Origin: Pseudomonas sp. BGr12
GTDB taxonomy: Bacteria > Pseudomonadota > Gammaproteobacteria > Pseudomonadales > Pseudomonadaceae
Direction: 5' to 3'
DNA length: 24,572 nucleotides
NCBI RefSeq assembly: GCF_030272895.1
Contig: NZ_JALRNF010000058.1
Span: 1-24,572, forward strand
This document shows, piece by piece, positions 15,570 to 24,517 of this stretch (its first letter is position 1; every line of letters starts with the position of its first letter). Position numbers and translations under genes: made by a program. The notes beneath the pieces were generated by a model that was not told where the DNA came from, did not search any database, and saw nothing but the letters and a program-made list of their open reading frames with translations.

Positions 15570-16946
15570 TCAACTGGCGTAGAGGCTGGCCTCGACATCC
15601 ATGCCGGCATCGCGCATCTGCGCCAGCTTGTAGCGCAAGGTGCGCGGGCTGATGCCCAGGCGCTCGGCGGCCTCCTTGCGTCGCCCGCGCTCGGCGCGCA
15701 GGGTGTCGATGATCATCTGGTACTCGTGGCGGCGCATGTCGCCACCCAGGCCACTTGCCGCCTCGACCACGGGCGCTGCCGGCGCCTGCAGCGGGGCACT
15801 GACGAACATCGGCAAGGCACCGGCCAGACAGAAATCCGCCGCCTCGATCACCCCGCCCTGCTGCAGGATCAGCGCCCGCTGAATGGCGTTGTCGAGCTCG
15901 CGCACGTTGCCCGGCCAGGCGTGGGACTGCAGGCAGGCACGCGCCTCGGATGACAGGCGCACCGGCGCGTGCTTCATTTTATTGACGTGGCGCGCCAGCA
16001 GGCGCTCGGCCAGCGGCAGAATATCGGCGCTGCGTTCGCGCAACGGGCGCCAGGCCAGGGGGAACACCGACAGGCGATAGAACAGGTCTTCACGAAAGCG
16101 CCCCGCCGCCACTTCAGCGGCGAGATCCCGGTTGGTGGTCGCCACCACGCGGATATCCAGGGCGACCGGCTTGCGCCCGCCGACCCGCTCCACTTCCCGC
16201 TCCTGCAACACCCGCAGCAACTTGGCCTGCAACCCCAGGGGCATTTCGGAAATCTCGTCGAGCAGCAAGGTGCCGCCATCGGCCTGCTCGAACTTGCCGG
16301 CCTGGGCGGCAATCGCGCCAGTGAAGGCGCCCTTCTCGTGACCGAACAGGGTCGCTTCGAGCATGTTGTCCGGGATCGCCGCGCAGTTGATGGCCACGAA
16401 CGGCTGATCGGCGCGGGTCGACTGCTGGTGGATATAGCGCGCCAGCACTTCCTTGCCGGTACCCGACTCGCCGGAGATCAGCACGGTGGAATCGCTGCGC
16501 GCCACCCGCGCGGCCAGCTCCAGCAATTGCGCACTGGCCGGCTCGCACGCCACCGGCCCGTCGTCGACAGCACCGACCACCACCCCCTGGGCGTGGCGCG
16601 CCACCAGCTCCAGCAAGGCCTTGGGCTCGAACGGCTTGACCAGGTAGTCCACCGCCCCCTGGCGCATGGCCTCGACGGCGCGCTCGACGGCGGCATGGGC
16701 GGTCATCAGCAACACCGGCAGTTGCGGCTGGCGGGCGCGCAACAGGGCAAGCAACTGATGCCCGTCCATGCCCGGCATGTTCACGTCGCTGACCACCAGG
16801 CTGAAGGCCTGCGCAGCGACAGCCTCCAGCGCCTCCTCGGCCGAGCCGACAGCGCGATAAGCGAAGCCGCCCAGCTCCAGGGTATCGCCCAGGGCCTGGC
16901 GCAGTGCGCGATCGTCCTCGACCAGCAGCACCTTGATTGCCTTCAT
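15570..16946 (-). CDS. fleR: FleR, sigma54-dependent response regulator
   Basis: FleR is an NtrC-type response regulator activated by FleS that drives later sigma54 flagellar promoters. The 458-residue product has a canonical REC domain (Asp54 in VVSDVNMPG, Lys104 in LVKPF). The AAA+ domain has Walker A GESGTGK (159-165), the sigma54-contact loop GAFTGA (206-211) and Walker B LLLDE (227-231). A Fis-type DNA-binding helix-turn-helix lies at the end (RKEAAERLGISPRTLRYKL). The start ATG 16946 overlaps the fleS stop in ATGA, so the pair is translationally coupled. Unlike FleQ, its receiver domain is phosphorylatable. Confidence 0.96.
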   Translation of the reverse strand: MKAIKVLLVEDDRALRQALGDTLELGGFAYRAVGSAEEALEAVAAQAFSLVVSDVNMPGMDGHQLLALLRARQPQLPVLLMTAHAAVERAVEAMRQGAVDYLVKPFEPKALLELVARHAQGVVVGAVDDGPVACEPASAQLLELAARVARSDSTVLISGESGTGKEVLARYIHQQSTRADQPFVAINCAAIPDNMLEATLFGHEKGAFTGAIAAQAGKFEQADGGTLLLDEISEMPLGLQAKLLRVLQEREVERVGGRKPVALDIRVVATTNRDLAAEVAAGRFREDLFYRLSVFPLAWRPLRERSADILPLAERLLARHVNKMKHAPVRLSSEARACLQSHAWPGNVRELDNAIQRALILQQGGVIEAADFCLAGALPMFVSAPLQAPAAPVVEAASGLGGDMRRHEYQMIIDTLRAERGRRKEAAERLGISPRTLRYKLAQMRDAGMDVEASLYAS

Positions 16947-18157
16947 TGCTCGCTCTCCTTGTTCAGCGCATCGATCAACGGCAAGGTGACCAGTGCGCAG
17001 GTGCCGCGACCCGGTCGCGAACGCAGTTGCAACGCGCCCTGATGCGCCCGCGCCACGGCATTGACCACCGCCAGGCCAAGGCCGGTGCCGGTCGCCTTTG
17101 TGGTCAAAAACGGCTCGCCCAGGCGCGCCAGCAAGGCGCTGTCGATGCCGCTGCCGGCATCACTGATGCACAGGCGCAGCTGCGAGCCTCGGCGGTACAG
17201 GTGCACCTTCAGGCGCGCAGGCTCCTGGCTGGCCTGCAAGGCGTTTTCGATCAGGTTGAGCAAAGCGCCGACCAGGGTGTCGCGATTGCACAACAGCTCA
17301 CCCAGCTGACTGTCGCACTGCCAGCGCACCGCGTGCCCCTGGACATGGGCCTGGGCCGCCTGCTGCAGGGCCTGGAACAGCGCCTTGGGGGTCAGCCGAT
17401 CGGTCAGCGGCAACTCGCCCCGGGCGAACACCAGCATGTCGCGCACCTGGTGCTCGAGCTCATGCAGGCGCTCCTTGAGGTTGCCGGCGAAGCGCTGCCG
17501 GGTGTCCAGCGGCAGGTCCTGCTCGGCCAGGTGGCTGGCGTAGAGCAAGGCCGCCGACAGCGGCGTGCGGATCTGATGGGCAAGGGAGGCGACCATCCTT
17601 CCTAGCGACGACAGGCGCTGGTGACGGGCCAGCTGATCCTGCAGGTGGCGGGTCTCGGTGAGGTCGTTGAGCAGCACCAGTTGGCCCGGTTCGGCATCCA
17701 GCGAACGGGTGGCGATCGACAGCCGCCGCCCGTCACGCAGCGACACCTCGTGGCCGTCGTCTTCGCGCGGGGCAAAGCTGCGGGCGATCACCTGGCGCCA
17801 CAGTTCACCCACCAGTGGCTCGCCGAGCAGCTCGCAGGCCGCCGGGTTGGCCTCGCGCACCCGGCCCTGGGCATCGATGACGATCACCCCGCCCGGCAGC
17901 AGGTCGAGCAGGTTCTGCAAACGATTGGCCAGGCGTTCCTTTTCGGCAAGTTCGGCCATGCGCTGGGCGCTGACCACCGCCAGCTCACCCTTGAGCTCGG
18001 TGACCCGGGCCTCGAGCAGGTTATAGGACTCGCTCAGCTGGCTGGAGACCTGGTCGAACAGGGCGAAGGCCTGTTCCAGGCCAAGGCGGCTTTCCTGCTC
18101 GACGGCATTGCGCCCCTTCGACTCAGGGACACAGGAGATGGTGGCGGCCTGGGGCAT
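16943..18157 (-). CDS. fleS: FleS, flagellar sensor histidine kinase
   Basis: FleS is a soluble histidine kinase partner of FleR; no membrane segment is seen in its 404 residues. An N-terminal coiled-coil (about 45-85) is followed by a PAS domain (about 85-170: LLDLLPGGVIVIDAQGRV). Next come the HisKA helix with phospho-acceptor His194 (SLAHQIRTPL), the N box NLIENALQA (301-309), and ATP-binding loops DAGSGI (333-338) and TGTGLGL (356-362). ATG is at 18157. A sigma54 promoter lies about 55 bp upstream, and fleR overlaps its stop. The PAS ligand cannot be told from the sequence. Confidence 0.95.
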   Translation of the reverse strand: MPQAATISCVPESKGRNAVEQESRLGLEQAFALFDQVSSQLSESYNLLEARVTELKGELAVVSAQRMAELAEKERLANRLQNLLDLLPGGVIVIDAQGRVREANPAACELLGEPLVGELWRQVIARSFAPREDDGHEVSLRDGRRLSIATRSLDAEPGQLVLLNDLTETRHLQDQLARHQRLSSLGRMVASLAHQIRTPLSAALLYASHLAEQDLPLDTRQRFAGNLKERLHELEHQVRDMLVFARGELPLTDRLTPKALFQALQQAAQAHVQGHAVRWQCDSQLGELLCNRDTLVGALLNLIENALQASQEPARLKVHLYRRGSQLRLCISDAGSGIDSALLARLGEPFLTTKATGTGLGLAVVNAVARAHQGALQLRSRPGRGTCALVTLPLIDALNKESEQ

Positions 18158-18209
18158 CGTGCTCTCTCGCGTGGCTGACCGTCATAAAACGGTATGTTGC
18201 CTGCGATAT

Positions 18210-18225
18210 AGCAATAGCCGTGCCG
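18210..18225 (-). promoter_or_regulatory. Sigma54 promoter of fleSR
   Basis: Minus-strand CGGCACGGCTATTGCT has GG and GC 10 bp apart and matches GGCACG at -24 and TTGCT at -12. It lies about 55 bp upstream of the fleS ATG, in the 204-bp gap after fleQ. FleQ is the known activator of fleSR in P. aeruginosa. Confidence 0.9.
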
Positions 18226-18316
18226 GGTAGTCGGATGCTTGCCGGAACCGCTTACGCGCAACCCTGGCAAAGGTCGGCGGGGCGGGCATTACAGCCCTTT
18301 GAAAGGTAGGGGCATT

Positions 18317-18352
18317 GGCCATGACGACGCGCAACTGCGCTCCGTCATGGCC
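18317..18352 (-). terminator. Hairpin downstream of fleQ
   Basis: Perfect 10-bp arms GGCCATGACG / CGTCATGGCC enclose a further inner GCGCA/TGCGC stem. The long hairpin starts 9 bases after the fleQ stop codon. No T tract follows on the minus strand, so it may be a Rho-assisted terminator or a 3'-end stabiliser rather than a classical intrinsic terminator. Confidence 0.6.
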
Positions 18353-18361
18353 GCACAGGCG

Positions 18362-19837
<1,476 letters not shown>

Positions 19838-19944
19838 TCAATAACAACTTCCCTAGTCATCTCGGCGCCCTGTTCCGGGCATGCTCGACATCATTACGAC
19901 TGAACGGTCAGTGTTCGGACGTCTAAATTTTGAAATCAGCTACT

Positions 19945-19973
19945 AGTTAAGTCAAAAAAGCGCTCATAGTCAA
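19945..19973 (-). promoter_or_regulatory. Candidate sigma70 promoter of fleQ
   Basis: On the minus strand TTGACT (19973-19968) and TTAACT (19950-19945) are separated by 17 bp. A second TTGACT (19955-19950) with CAAAAT (19932-19927) at 17 bp is an alternative. The region is clearly AT-rich compared with its surroundings. No sigma54 element was seen, as expected for the top of the cascade. Confidence 0.5.
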
Positions 19974-19989
19974 ATTTATGGCGCTCTTT
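19954..19989 (-). terminator. Intrinsic terminator downstream of fliT
   Basis: In the minus-strand transcript AAAGAGCGC (19989-19981) pairs with GCGCTTTTT (19963-19955), with one G-U pair and a 17-base loop. The stem runs into six U. The loop contains the first -35 candidate of fleQ, so terminator and promoter overlap. Confidence 0.65.
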
Positions 19990-20019
19990 ATTCAGTGCCC
20001 GGCATGTTAACTGAATAAA
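19987..20019 (-). repeat. 10-bp inverted repeat spanning the fliT stop codon
   Basis: TTTATTCAGT (19987-19996) and ACTGAATAAA (20010-20019) are exact reverse complements. The fliT stop codon (20007-20009) lies in the 13-base loop, and the last codons of fliT form one arm. It directly precedes the terminator hairpin. Confidence 0.85.
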
Positions 20020-20303
20020 TGGTAAACCTTCGAAGCATTCTTGCCCTGGTTGATCTGGGTCATCTCATTGGCAATTGCCTGACGCTCCCCCGTTGTCGCC
20101 TCCAGCAATTCGCGGTAGACCTGCAGCAACCCTTCCAGCTTTTCGCGCACCACAGCCTCGTCCATCGACGCTTCGTTGAGCATCTCGTCGATGCACGAAC
20201 GGCAGCTTTCATCCAGCTTGCCGATCGCCTCCCAGTCGCGGGCACCCAGGGCGTTGAGCAAGGCGTCGCGGGTATCGTCCATGCGTTGCAGTGCGTGACT
20301 CAT
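20007..20303 (-). CDS. fliT: FliT-like flagellar chaperone / fliS-linked protein
   Basis: This small helical, acidic protein of 98 residues (MSHALQRMDDTRDALLNAL) is encoded directly after fliS. By position, size and helical composition it corresponds to FliT, the export chaperone of the filament cap protein FliD; sequence similarity within this family is low. ATG 20303 is chosen because GAGGA lies about 8 nt upstream. Longer in-frame versions overlap fliS. It contains two cysteines (SCRSCIDEM) in the middle, uncommon in flagellar chaperones, perhaps incidental. It could equally be annotated as an uncharacterised flagellar protein. Confidence 0.8.
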   Translation of the reverse strand: MSHALQRMDDTRDALLNALGARDWEAIGKLDESCRSCIDEMLNEASMDEAVVREKLEGLLQVYRELLEATTGERQAIANEMTQINQGKNASKVYHLFS

Positions 20304-20322
20304 GACAGGGTCCTCAGCCGAC

Positions 20323-20724
20323 TTACTCAGGGGTGGCAACAGCGCCAATTTCATCCCAACCACTTTTGATCGTGATCAGCAGGCGGGCGACTTCGTCGAT
20401 GATTTCGGCATCGTTGTCGATGTTGGCCTGCATCAGGCGGTTGGTCATGTACACATACAGACCGTCCAGACGCTCGATAGAGGCCGGGTCTTCGCTCTTC
20501 TGCGCATCCAGACCATCACGCAGGCCGATAATGATGTCGATGGCCTTGCCCAGCATCAGGCCTTTCTCGGCGATATCACCCCGGGCCAGGGCGCCTTTGG
20601 CTTGCGCCATGCGGTCCAGGCCACCTTCCATCAGCATCTGCACCAGACGGTGTGGGGACGCCTCGGAAATCTGGGCATGGGAATTGACCTTCTGGTACTG
20701 ACGAAGGGCTCTCATGGGGTTCAT
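20323..20724 (-). CDS. fliS: FliS, flagellin export chaperone
   Basis: FliS binds the C-terminal helix of flagellin in the cytosol and prevents premature polymerisation. The 133-residue product starts MNPMRALRQYQKV and contains SPHRLVQMLMEGGLDRMAQAKGAL, typical of the four-helix FliS fold. Later parts match too (SIERLDGLYVYMTNRLMQANI). ATG 20724 has GAGG 8 nt upstream; a start at Met4 is possible. It lies 145 bp after fliD, with a fliD hairpin and a sigma28 promoter in between, and 19 bp before fliT. Confidence 0.96.
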   Translation of the reverse strand: MNPMRALRQYQKVNSHAQISEASPHRLVQMLMEGGLDRMAQAKGALARGDIAEKGLMLGKAIDIIIGLRDGLDAQKSEDPASIERLDGLYVYMTNRLMQANIDNDAEIIDEVARLLITIKSGWDEIGAVATPE

Positions 20725-20772
20725 GCTGCTACCTCGTGACAGGCAAAGACTGAATTCGGTTGATTAACCAGT

Positions 20773-20799
20773 GTATCGACCAGACCGGGCAAAACTTTA
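20773..20799 (-). promoter_or_regulatory. Sigma28 (FliA) promoter of fliST
   Basis: On the minus strand TAAAGTTT, 11 bp, then GTCGATAC. The -35 box is identical to the enterobacterial sigma28 consensus TAAAGTTT, and the -10 box matches GCCGATAA at six of eight positions with the exact 11-bp spacing. It lies about 50 bp upstream of the fliS ATG. The small CCGGG/CCCGG hairpin at 20785-20804 overlaps it. Confidence 0.8.
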
Positions 20800-20819
20800 C
20801 CCGGCCCGAGCAAGCACAA

Positions 20820-20850
20820 AGCCCGGGTGGCGCAAAGGCCTACCCGGGCT
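20820..20850 (-). terminator. Hairpin downstream of fliD
   Basis: AGCCCGGGT (20820-20828) and ACCCGGGCT (20842-20850) are perfect 9-bp arms around a 13-base loop, about 20 bp after the fliD stop. Only three T follow on the minus strand, so termination may be partial. The promoter of fliST comes directly after it. Confidence 0.65.
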
Positions 20851-20869
20851 CGTGCAAAACCGCCCTGGA

Positions 20870-22258
20870 TCAGTCGTCTTTACCCCGATTGTTCAGGGCA
20901 TTGAGGGTGGTCATCACACTGTCGCTCTGGGCGCGCAACTGGGCGACCAGGGTGTCCATGGCATTGTACTTGTCCTGCAAACTCTTTTGCAGCGCGGTCA
21001 TGCGCTCATCCAGCGCCTCCTGCTGCTTCTTCAGGTCAGTCAGGTTGTCGGTCAGGGTCTTGCTGCGCTCGGCCAGCGTACCGGTGTTGGCCTTGGCGTA
21101 GTCATCGGTCACTGCGGTCAGGCGTGCCAGCAGACCATCCTTGCCGTTGAAGATACTGGAGATATCCCCGGCATTGGTGGCAATGGCCTTGTCCCATTTC
21201 TTGTCATCGATGCTCAGCGTGCCGCCGTCCTGGGACGAGGTAATGCCGAACTGCGCCAGCGACTTCATGGTGCCGGTACCCGACAAGGTATTGAGCTCGT
21301 TGCGGATCGAGGACACCAGGCTACGCATCGAGGCATCGCCGGTCAGGGGGCCGGCAGTCGGGTTGCCATCGGCGCCGATGGTCACCTTGGTTTCGGCATT
21401 GATGGCCTTGATCAAGGCGTTGTAGGTATCGACAAAACCCTTGACCCCGGATTTCAGCGCCGACGCACTGGTGCTCAGCGACAGCACGGTCGGGGTCAGA
21501 TCACCAGTGGTAGTATTTTTCGGCGAGAGGCCATTGAGCTTGATGTTCAGGCCGCTGACCGCATCGGAGATGTTGTTGCTCTTGGACTCCATGGCGATGC
21601 CGTCGATGCTGTACTTGGCATTCTTCGGCGTATCGACCACGGTGTAGCCAGTATCGATGCCCGAGTTGCCCGACAGGGTCAGGTCCGAGCCCACGCCCAT
21701 GGTGGTCGAGGTCAGCACCAGACGCGAACCGGACGCATCGGTGAGGATGTTGGCACTCAGGCCCGAACTGCCGAACTGGCTGTTGATGCTGTCGCGCACC
21801 TGCTGCAAGGTCGCGCCCGGCGGCACGCTCAGGTCATAGTTCTTGCCCGATTGCGAGATGGTCAGGGTGGTCGGTGTGGTCCCGGCGTTGACGACCGAGT
21901 TGGTACCACCGGCATAGACTTTGGTCGACAGCTTGGAGGCACTGGCCAACTGCGTTACCAGCAGGGTGAAACTGCCAGCCGAAGCGCCCTTCTCCGAGGT
22001 GAAGCTGGCGACTTTTTCGTCCGACGAGGTCAGGCTCAGGCCGGCGAAGCTGTTATCGGAACCCATGGTGGCCAGGGCACCGCGGAAAGCATCCAGGGCT
22101 GCCTGGATCTTGCCGATAGAGGACAGCGTGGTGGTTGCCTTCAGTGTCTGGGTATTGATCTGTGCCTGCTTCGGCGCCTTCTCGGCGTCGACCAGCGACT
22201 TCACAATCGCCTGGGTATCGATGTTCGAACCGATACCGCTAACTGTTGTACCCGCCAT
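20870..22258 (-). CDS. fliD: FliD, filament cap protein (HAP2)
   Basis: FliD forms the cap at the filament tip that folds incoming flagellin; in Pseudomonas it is also an adhesin to mucin. The 462-residue protein starts at ATG 22258 (AAGGAG 7 nt upstream; the preceding TTG is not needed). The N-terminal FliD_N domain (SGIGSNIDTQAIVKSLVDAE) and the C-terminal coiled-coil (RSKTLTDNLTDLKKQQEALDERM) form the D0/D1 stem. The central part is rich in Ser, Thr and Asn. It is preceded by flaG with a 79-bp gap and has a possible weak sigma54-like element there. Confidence 0.96.
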   Translation of the reverse strand: MAGTTVSGIGSNIDTQAIVKSLVDAEKAPKQAQINTQTLKATTTLSSIGKIQAALDAFRGALATMGSDNSFAGLSLTSSDEKVASFTSEKGASAGSFTLLVTQLASASKLSTKVYAGGTNSVVNAGTTPTTLTISQSGKNYDLSVPPGATLQQVRDSINSQFGSSGLSANILTDASGSRLVLTSTTMGVGSDLTLSGNSGIDTGYTVVDTPKNAKYSIDGIAMESKSNNISDAVSGLNIKLNGLSPKNTTTGDLTPTVLSLSTSASALKSGVKGFVDTYNALIKAINAETKVTIGADGNPTAGPLTGDASMRSLVSSIRNELNTLSGTGTMKSLAQFGITSSQDGGTLSIDDKKWDKAIATNAGDISSIFNGKDGLLARLTAVTDDYAKANTGTLAERSKTLTDNLTDLKKQQEALDERMTALQKSLQDKYNAMDTLVAQLRAQSDSVMTTLNALNNRGKDD

Positions 22259-22322
22259 CAATGTACTCCTTGTTCAGTGGCTGCCACTTTCTTGGCGAAC
22301 GGCGTCGCAAAGTTCAAGTGAC

Positions 22323-22338
22323 AACAAAATTCATGCCA
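22323..22338 (-). promoter_or_regulatory. Imperfect sigma54-like element upstream of fliD
   Basis: Minus-strand TGGCATGAATTTTGTT has a good -24 box and correct spacing, but the -12 dinucleotide is GT instead of GC. It overlaps the last codons of flaG, about 65-80 bp upstream of the fliD ATG. Function is uncertain. Confidence 0.3.
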
Positions 22339-22340
22339 GC

Positions 22341-22688
22341 TCAGACCTTGTCATTGAACAGCAGGCTGCCGGCTTCGCTGAGGCTTTGCGCCAGTTTCAG
22401 CGCGGTTTCCGACGGCATCTGGCGAATCACGTCACCGGATTCGGTGGCAATGACCTTGACCACGACCCGGCCGGTGGAATCGTCAATGGAAAAATCCAGC
22501 TTGCGCTGGCTGGCCTGGACGAACTCGCGAATATCGCGCACCGCCTTCACCAGATCATCGCGCTGGGGCTCTTCGACCGCCGCCACGACGTCCTGCGTCT
22601 TGCTGCGACTGGAAGGATCATTGCTGGCCTGCGCGTTGCCAGGCATGACCGGCGGATAAGTCAGGTTCAACTTGACGCTCATGTCCAT
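22341..22688 (-). CDS. flaG: FlaG, flagellar filament-associated protein
   Basis: This 115-residue FlaG-family protein is usually encoded between flagellin and cap genes in polarly flagellated bacteria, where it influences filament length. ATG 22688 (MDMSVKLNL) has AAGGAG 7 nt upstream. The open frame further upstream crosses the fliC terminator and is not part of the gene. The conserved C-terminal domain is visible (KLDFSIDDSTGRVVVKV and SGDVIRQMPSETALKLAQ). The N-terminal 40 residues are Pro/Asn/Ser-rich and variable. Confidence 0.93.
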   Translation of the reverse strand: MDMSVKLNLTYPPVMPGNAQASNDPSSRSKTQDVVAAVEEPQRDDLVKAVRDIREFVQASQRKLDFSIDDSTGRVVVKVIATESGDVIRQMPSETALKLAQSLSEAGSLLFNDKV

Positions 22689-22706
22689 GTCCGGACTCCT
22701 TCTCAC

Positions 22707-22742
22707 GAAAAAACGAAAGGGCACGTATACGCGCCCTTCCGT
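22707..22742 (-). terminator. Intrinsic terminator of fliC
   Basis: In the minus-strand transcript ACGGAAGGGC (22742-22733) pairs with GCCCTTTCGT (22722-22713), with one G-U pair. The loop itself contains the palindrome CGTATACG, and the stem ends in six U. It lies 20 bp after the fliC stop and explains how flagellin is expressed apart from flaG-fliD. Confidence 0.92.
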
Positions 22743-22761
22743 CACTCACCAAACGCTGGAA

Positions 22762-24186
22762 TTACTGAAGCAGCTTCAGTACAGAGGATGGCAGCTGGTT
22801 GGCTTGCGACAGGATCGAGGTCGAAGCCTGTTGCAGAGTCTGCTGCTTGGTCAGCTCGGCAGTTTCAGCCGCGAAGTCCACGTCCTGCACGGTGGAACGT
22901 GCGGCGGTGGAGTTCTTCTGGATGTTCTGCAGGTTGTCGACGGTGGTGGTCAGACGGTTCTGGGTAGCACCCAGGCCCGAACGTACGTCGTCGATGGTGC
23001 CGATCGCCTTGTCGATGACCGCCAGGGCGTTCTGCGAGTTGGTGATGTCGGTAACGTCGGTCTGGGAAATGGTTTTCTTGGTCGACGAAACGGTAGCAGC
23101 GGAGAACAGGTCCGAAACACCGGCAGCGGCGTCGCTCAGGGAGTAGCCTTTGGCCGAGTCCAGGGACACAGCACCGGTGTAGACCATAGCCGCGCCACCC
23201 AGGGCAGCCGGGGCAGCAACAGTGCCGGAACCATCGCGAGCACCAACCAGGATGTTGGTTTGAGCGTTGGCATCAGCGTTGCCGAACTTGATGTTCTCAC
23301 CCGAGTCGGACTTGATGAACAGCTCGCTGGTTTTTTCGTTGTAGTTGACGCTGATGCCCAACTTGGCAGCGTTGGACTTCAGTTGGTCAGCCAGGCCGCC
23401 CAGGTCGGTCACGCCGACGAACTTGACAGCGCCGCTGTTGCCGACGGTCAGTTCGAAGTTCGCCGGAGTGGAAGCACCGACTTTCAGCTGGACTTCAGTG
23501 CTGGCAGTAGCGGTCAGGCCACCGATTGCACCGTTCAGAGTGCTGGCGATGTCTTTTGCCGAAGCGCCGGCACCGTAAGAGACAGCTTTGGACTGACCGT
23601 TACCGGTGACAGTGATGGCGCCGCCAGCCAGACCGGTAGCCGAAGGTGCGATGGCCTTGGTCTTGATCTGCTGCGAACCGATGTTGCTGGCAGCAACGTT
23701 TTCCAGCGACAGGTTGATGGTTTCGTTGGCGTTGGCGCCGACCTGGATGGCCTTGGTGCCGAAGGAGCCGTCCAGCAGTTTCTGGCCACCGAAAGTGGTG
23801 GTCTGCGAAATACGGGTCAGTTCAGCGGTCAGTGCCTGGTATTCGTCGTTGTTCGACTTACGGTCGTCAGCGCTCAGGGAAGCGGTGGCCGAGGACAGGG
23901 CCAGGGTACGCATTTTCTGCAGAATGTCGGTCGAAGCCTGCATTGCACCTTCAGCGGTCTGGGCAATGGAGATACCGTCGTTGGCGTTCTTGACCGCTTG
24001 GCCCAGGCCGTTGATCTGGCTGGTCAGACGGTTGGAGATTTGCAGGCCGGCAGCGTCGTCTTTGGCGCTGTTGATGCGCAGACCGGAGGACAGGCGCTGC
24101 ATCGAAGTGGCCTGAGCGTTGCCAGCCTTGTTCAGGTTGCCCTGAGTAGTGAGCGAGGCGATGTTAGTGTTAACGGTTAATGCCAT
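22762..24186 (-). CDS. fliC: FliC, flagellin
   Basis: This is the major filament subunit, 474 residues, exported through the type III apparatus with FliS as chaperone. Conserved N-terminal D0/D1 ([32 protein letters not shown] about 31-50; [14 protein letters not shown] about 87-100) and C-terminal D1/D0 ([14 protein letters not shown] up to SSVLKLLQ) flank a variable, Ala/Thr/Ser-rich central part (about 175-385). ATG 24186 has GAGGA 7 nt upstream. It is preceded by a sigma28 promoter and followed by a strong terminator. The central region is where glycosylation would be expected, but no glycosylation gene is in the window. Confidence 0.97.
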   Translation of the reverse strand: MALTVNTNIASLTTQGNLNKAGNAQATSMQRLSSGLRINSAKDDAAGLQISNRLTSQINGLGQAVKNANDGISIAQTAEGAMQASTDILQKMRTLALSSATASLSADDRKSNNDEYQALTAELTRISQTTTFGGQKLLDGSFGTKAIQVGANANETINLSLENVAASNIGSQQIKTKAIAPSATGLAGGAITVTGNGQSKAVSYGAGASAKDIASTLNGAIGGLTATASTEVQLKVGASTPANFELTVGNSGAVKFVGVTDLGGLADQLKSNAAKLGISVNYNEKTSELFIKSDSGENIKFGNADANAQTNILVGARDGSGTVAAPAALGGAAMVYTGAVSLDSAKGYSLSDAAAGVSDLFSAATVSSTKKTISQTDVTDITNSQNALAVIDKAIGTIDDVRSGLGATQNRLTTTVDNLQNIQKNSTAARSTVQDVDFAAETAELTKQQTLQQASTSILSQANQLPSSVLKLLQ

Positions 24187-24266
24187 GACGAATTCCTCGT
24201 TGGATGGAGTCTGCGGCTTCCGGCCCTGGCAACCGCCGGGTGTGGCCTAGAGAACCTTCGTAATGG

Positions 24267-24293
24267 TTATCGTCGCTTGCGCGGGTTGCTTGA
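24267..24293 (-). promoter_or_regulatory. Sigma28 (FliA) promoter of fliC
   Basis: Minus-strand TCAAGCAA, 11 bp, GACGATAA. The -10 box matches GCCGATAA at seven of eight positions, and the -35 TCAAG is the usual Pseudomonas form. An A/T tract (24298-24312, nine T then GAAAAA on the minus strand) sits directly upstream like an UP element. The predicted leader before the ATG is about 75-80 nt. Confidence 0.88.
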
Positions 24294-24393
24294 GGGCTTT
24301 TTCAAAAAAAAATGCCATCACCGGGCCAGCCCCCGGAAATCCGCGGTCTGGCGCCCTACCCGGCTGATCCCGGGCAATAGCAAAGACTCTCAC

Positions 24394-24418
24394 AGAACCC
24401 TGGGAGGGGCAGGGTTCT
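24394..24418. terminator. Perfect inverted repeat, possible bidirectional terminator
   Basis: AGAACCCTG (24394-24402) and CAGGGTTCT (24410-24418) form a 9-bp stem with a 7-base G-rich loop. It lies upstream of the fliC promoter and may terminate transcription entering from the right. No long T tract follows on either strand. Confidence 0.4.
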
Positions 24419-24430
24419 TGGTGTTGAGTG

Positions 24431-24460
24431 CTGAGGCTGAGGCTGAGGCTGAGGCTGAGG
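24431..24460. repeat. CTGAGG hexamer x5 tandem repeat
   Basis: Five perfect CTGAGG copies lie in the 386-bp gene-free stretch upstream of fliC. No credible ORF runs through it, so copy-number change would not shift a reading frame in this window. Confidence 0.95.
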
Positions 24461-24517
24461 CGGTGAGCTTATCCATTCCATGCGGCGAGGCTACAGGCCC
24501 CTTCCGCCCTTACGGCG

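Noticed and set aside
20304..20363. Longer fliT start overlapping fliS
   Set aside because: The extension overlaps the 3' end of fliS, and the ATG at 20303 has GAGGA at the right distance.
22689..22745. N-terminal extension of flaG by 19 codons
   Set aside because: The extension passes through the fliC intrinsic terminator, and the ATG at 22688 has an ideal ribosome site.
24431..24460. CTGAGG array as a CRISPR
   Set aside because: Units are 6 bp without spacers, and no cas genes are present.
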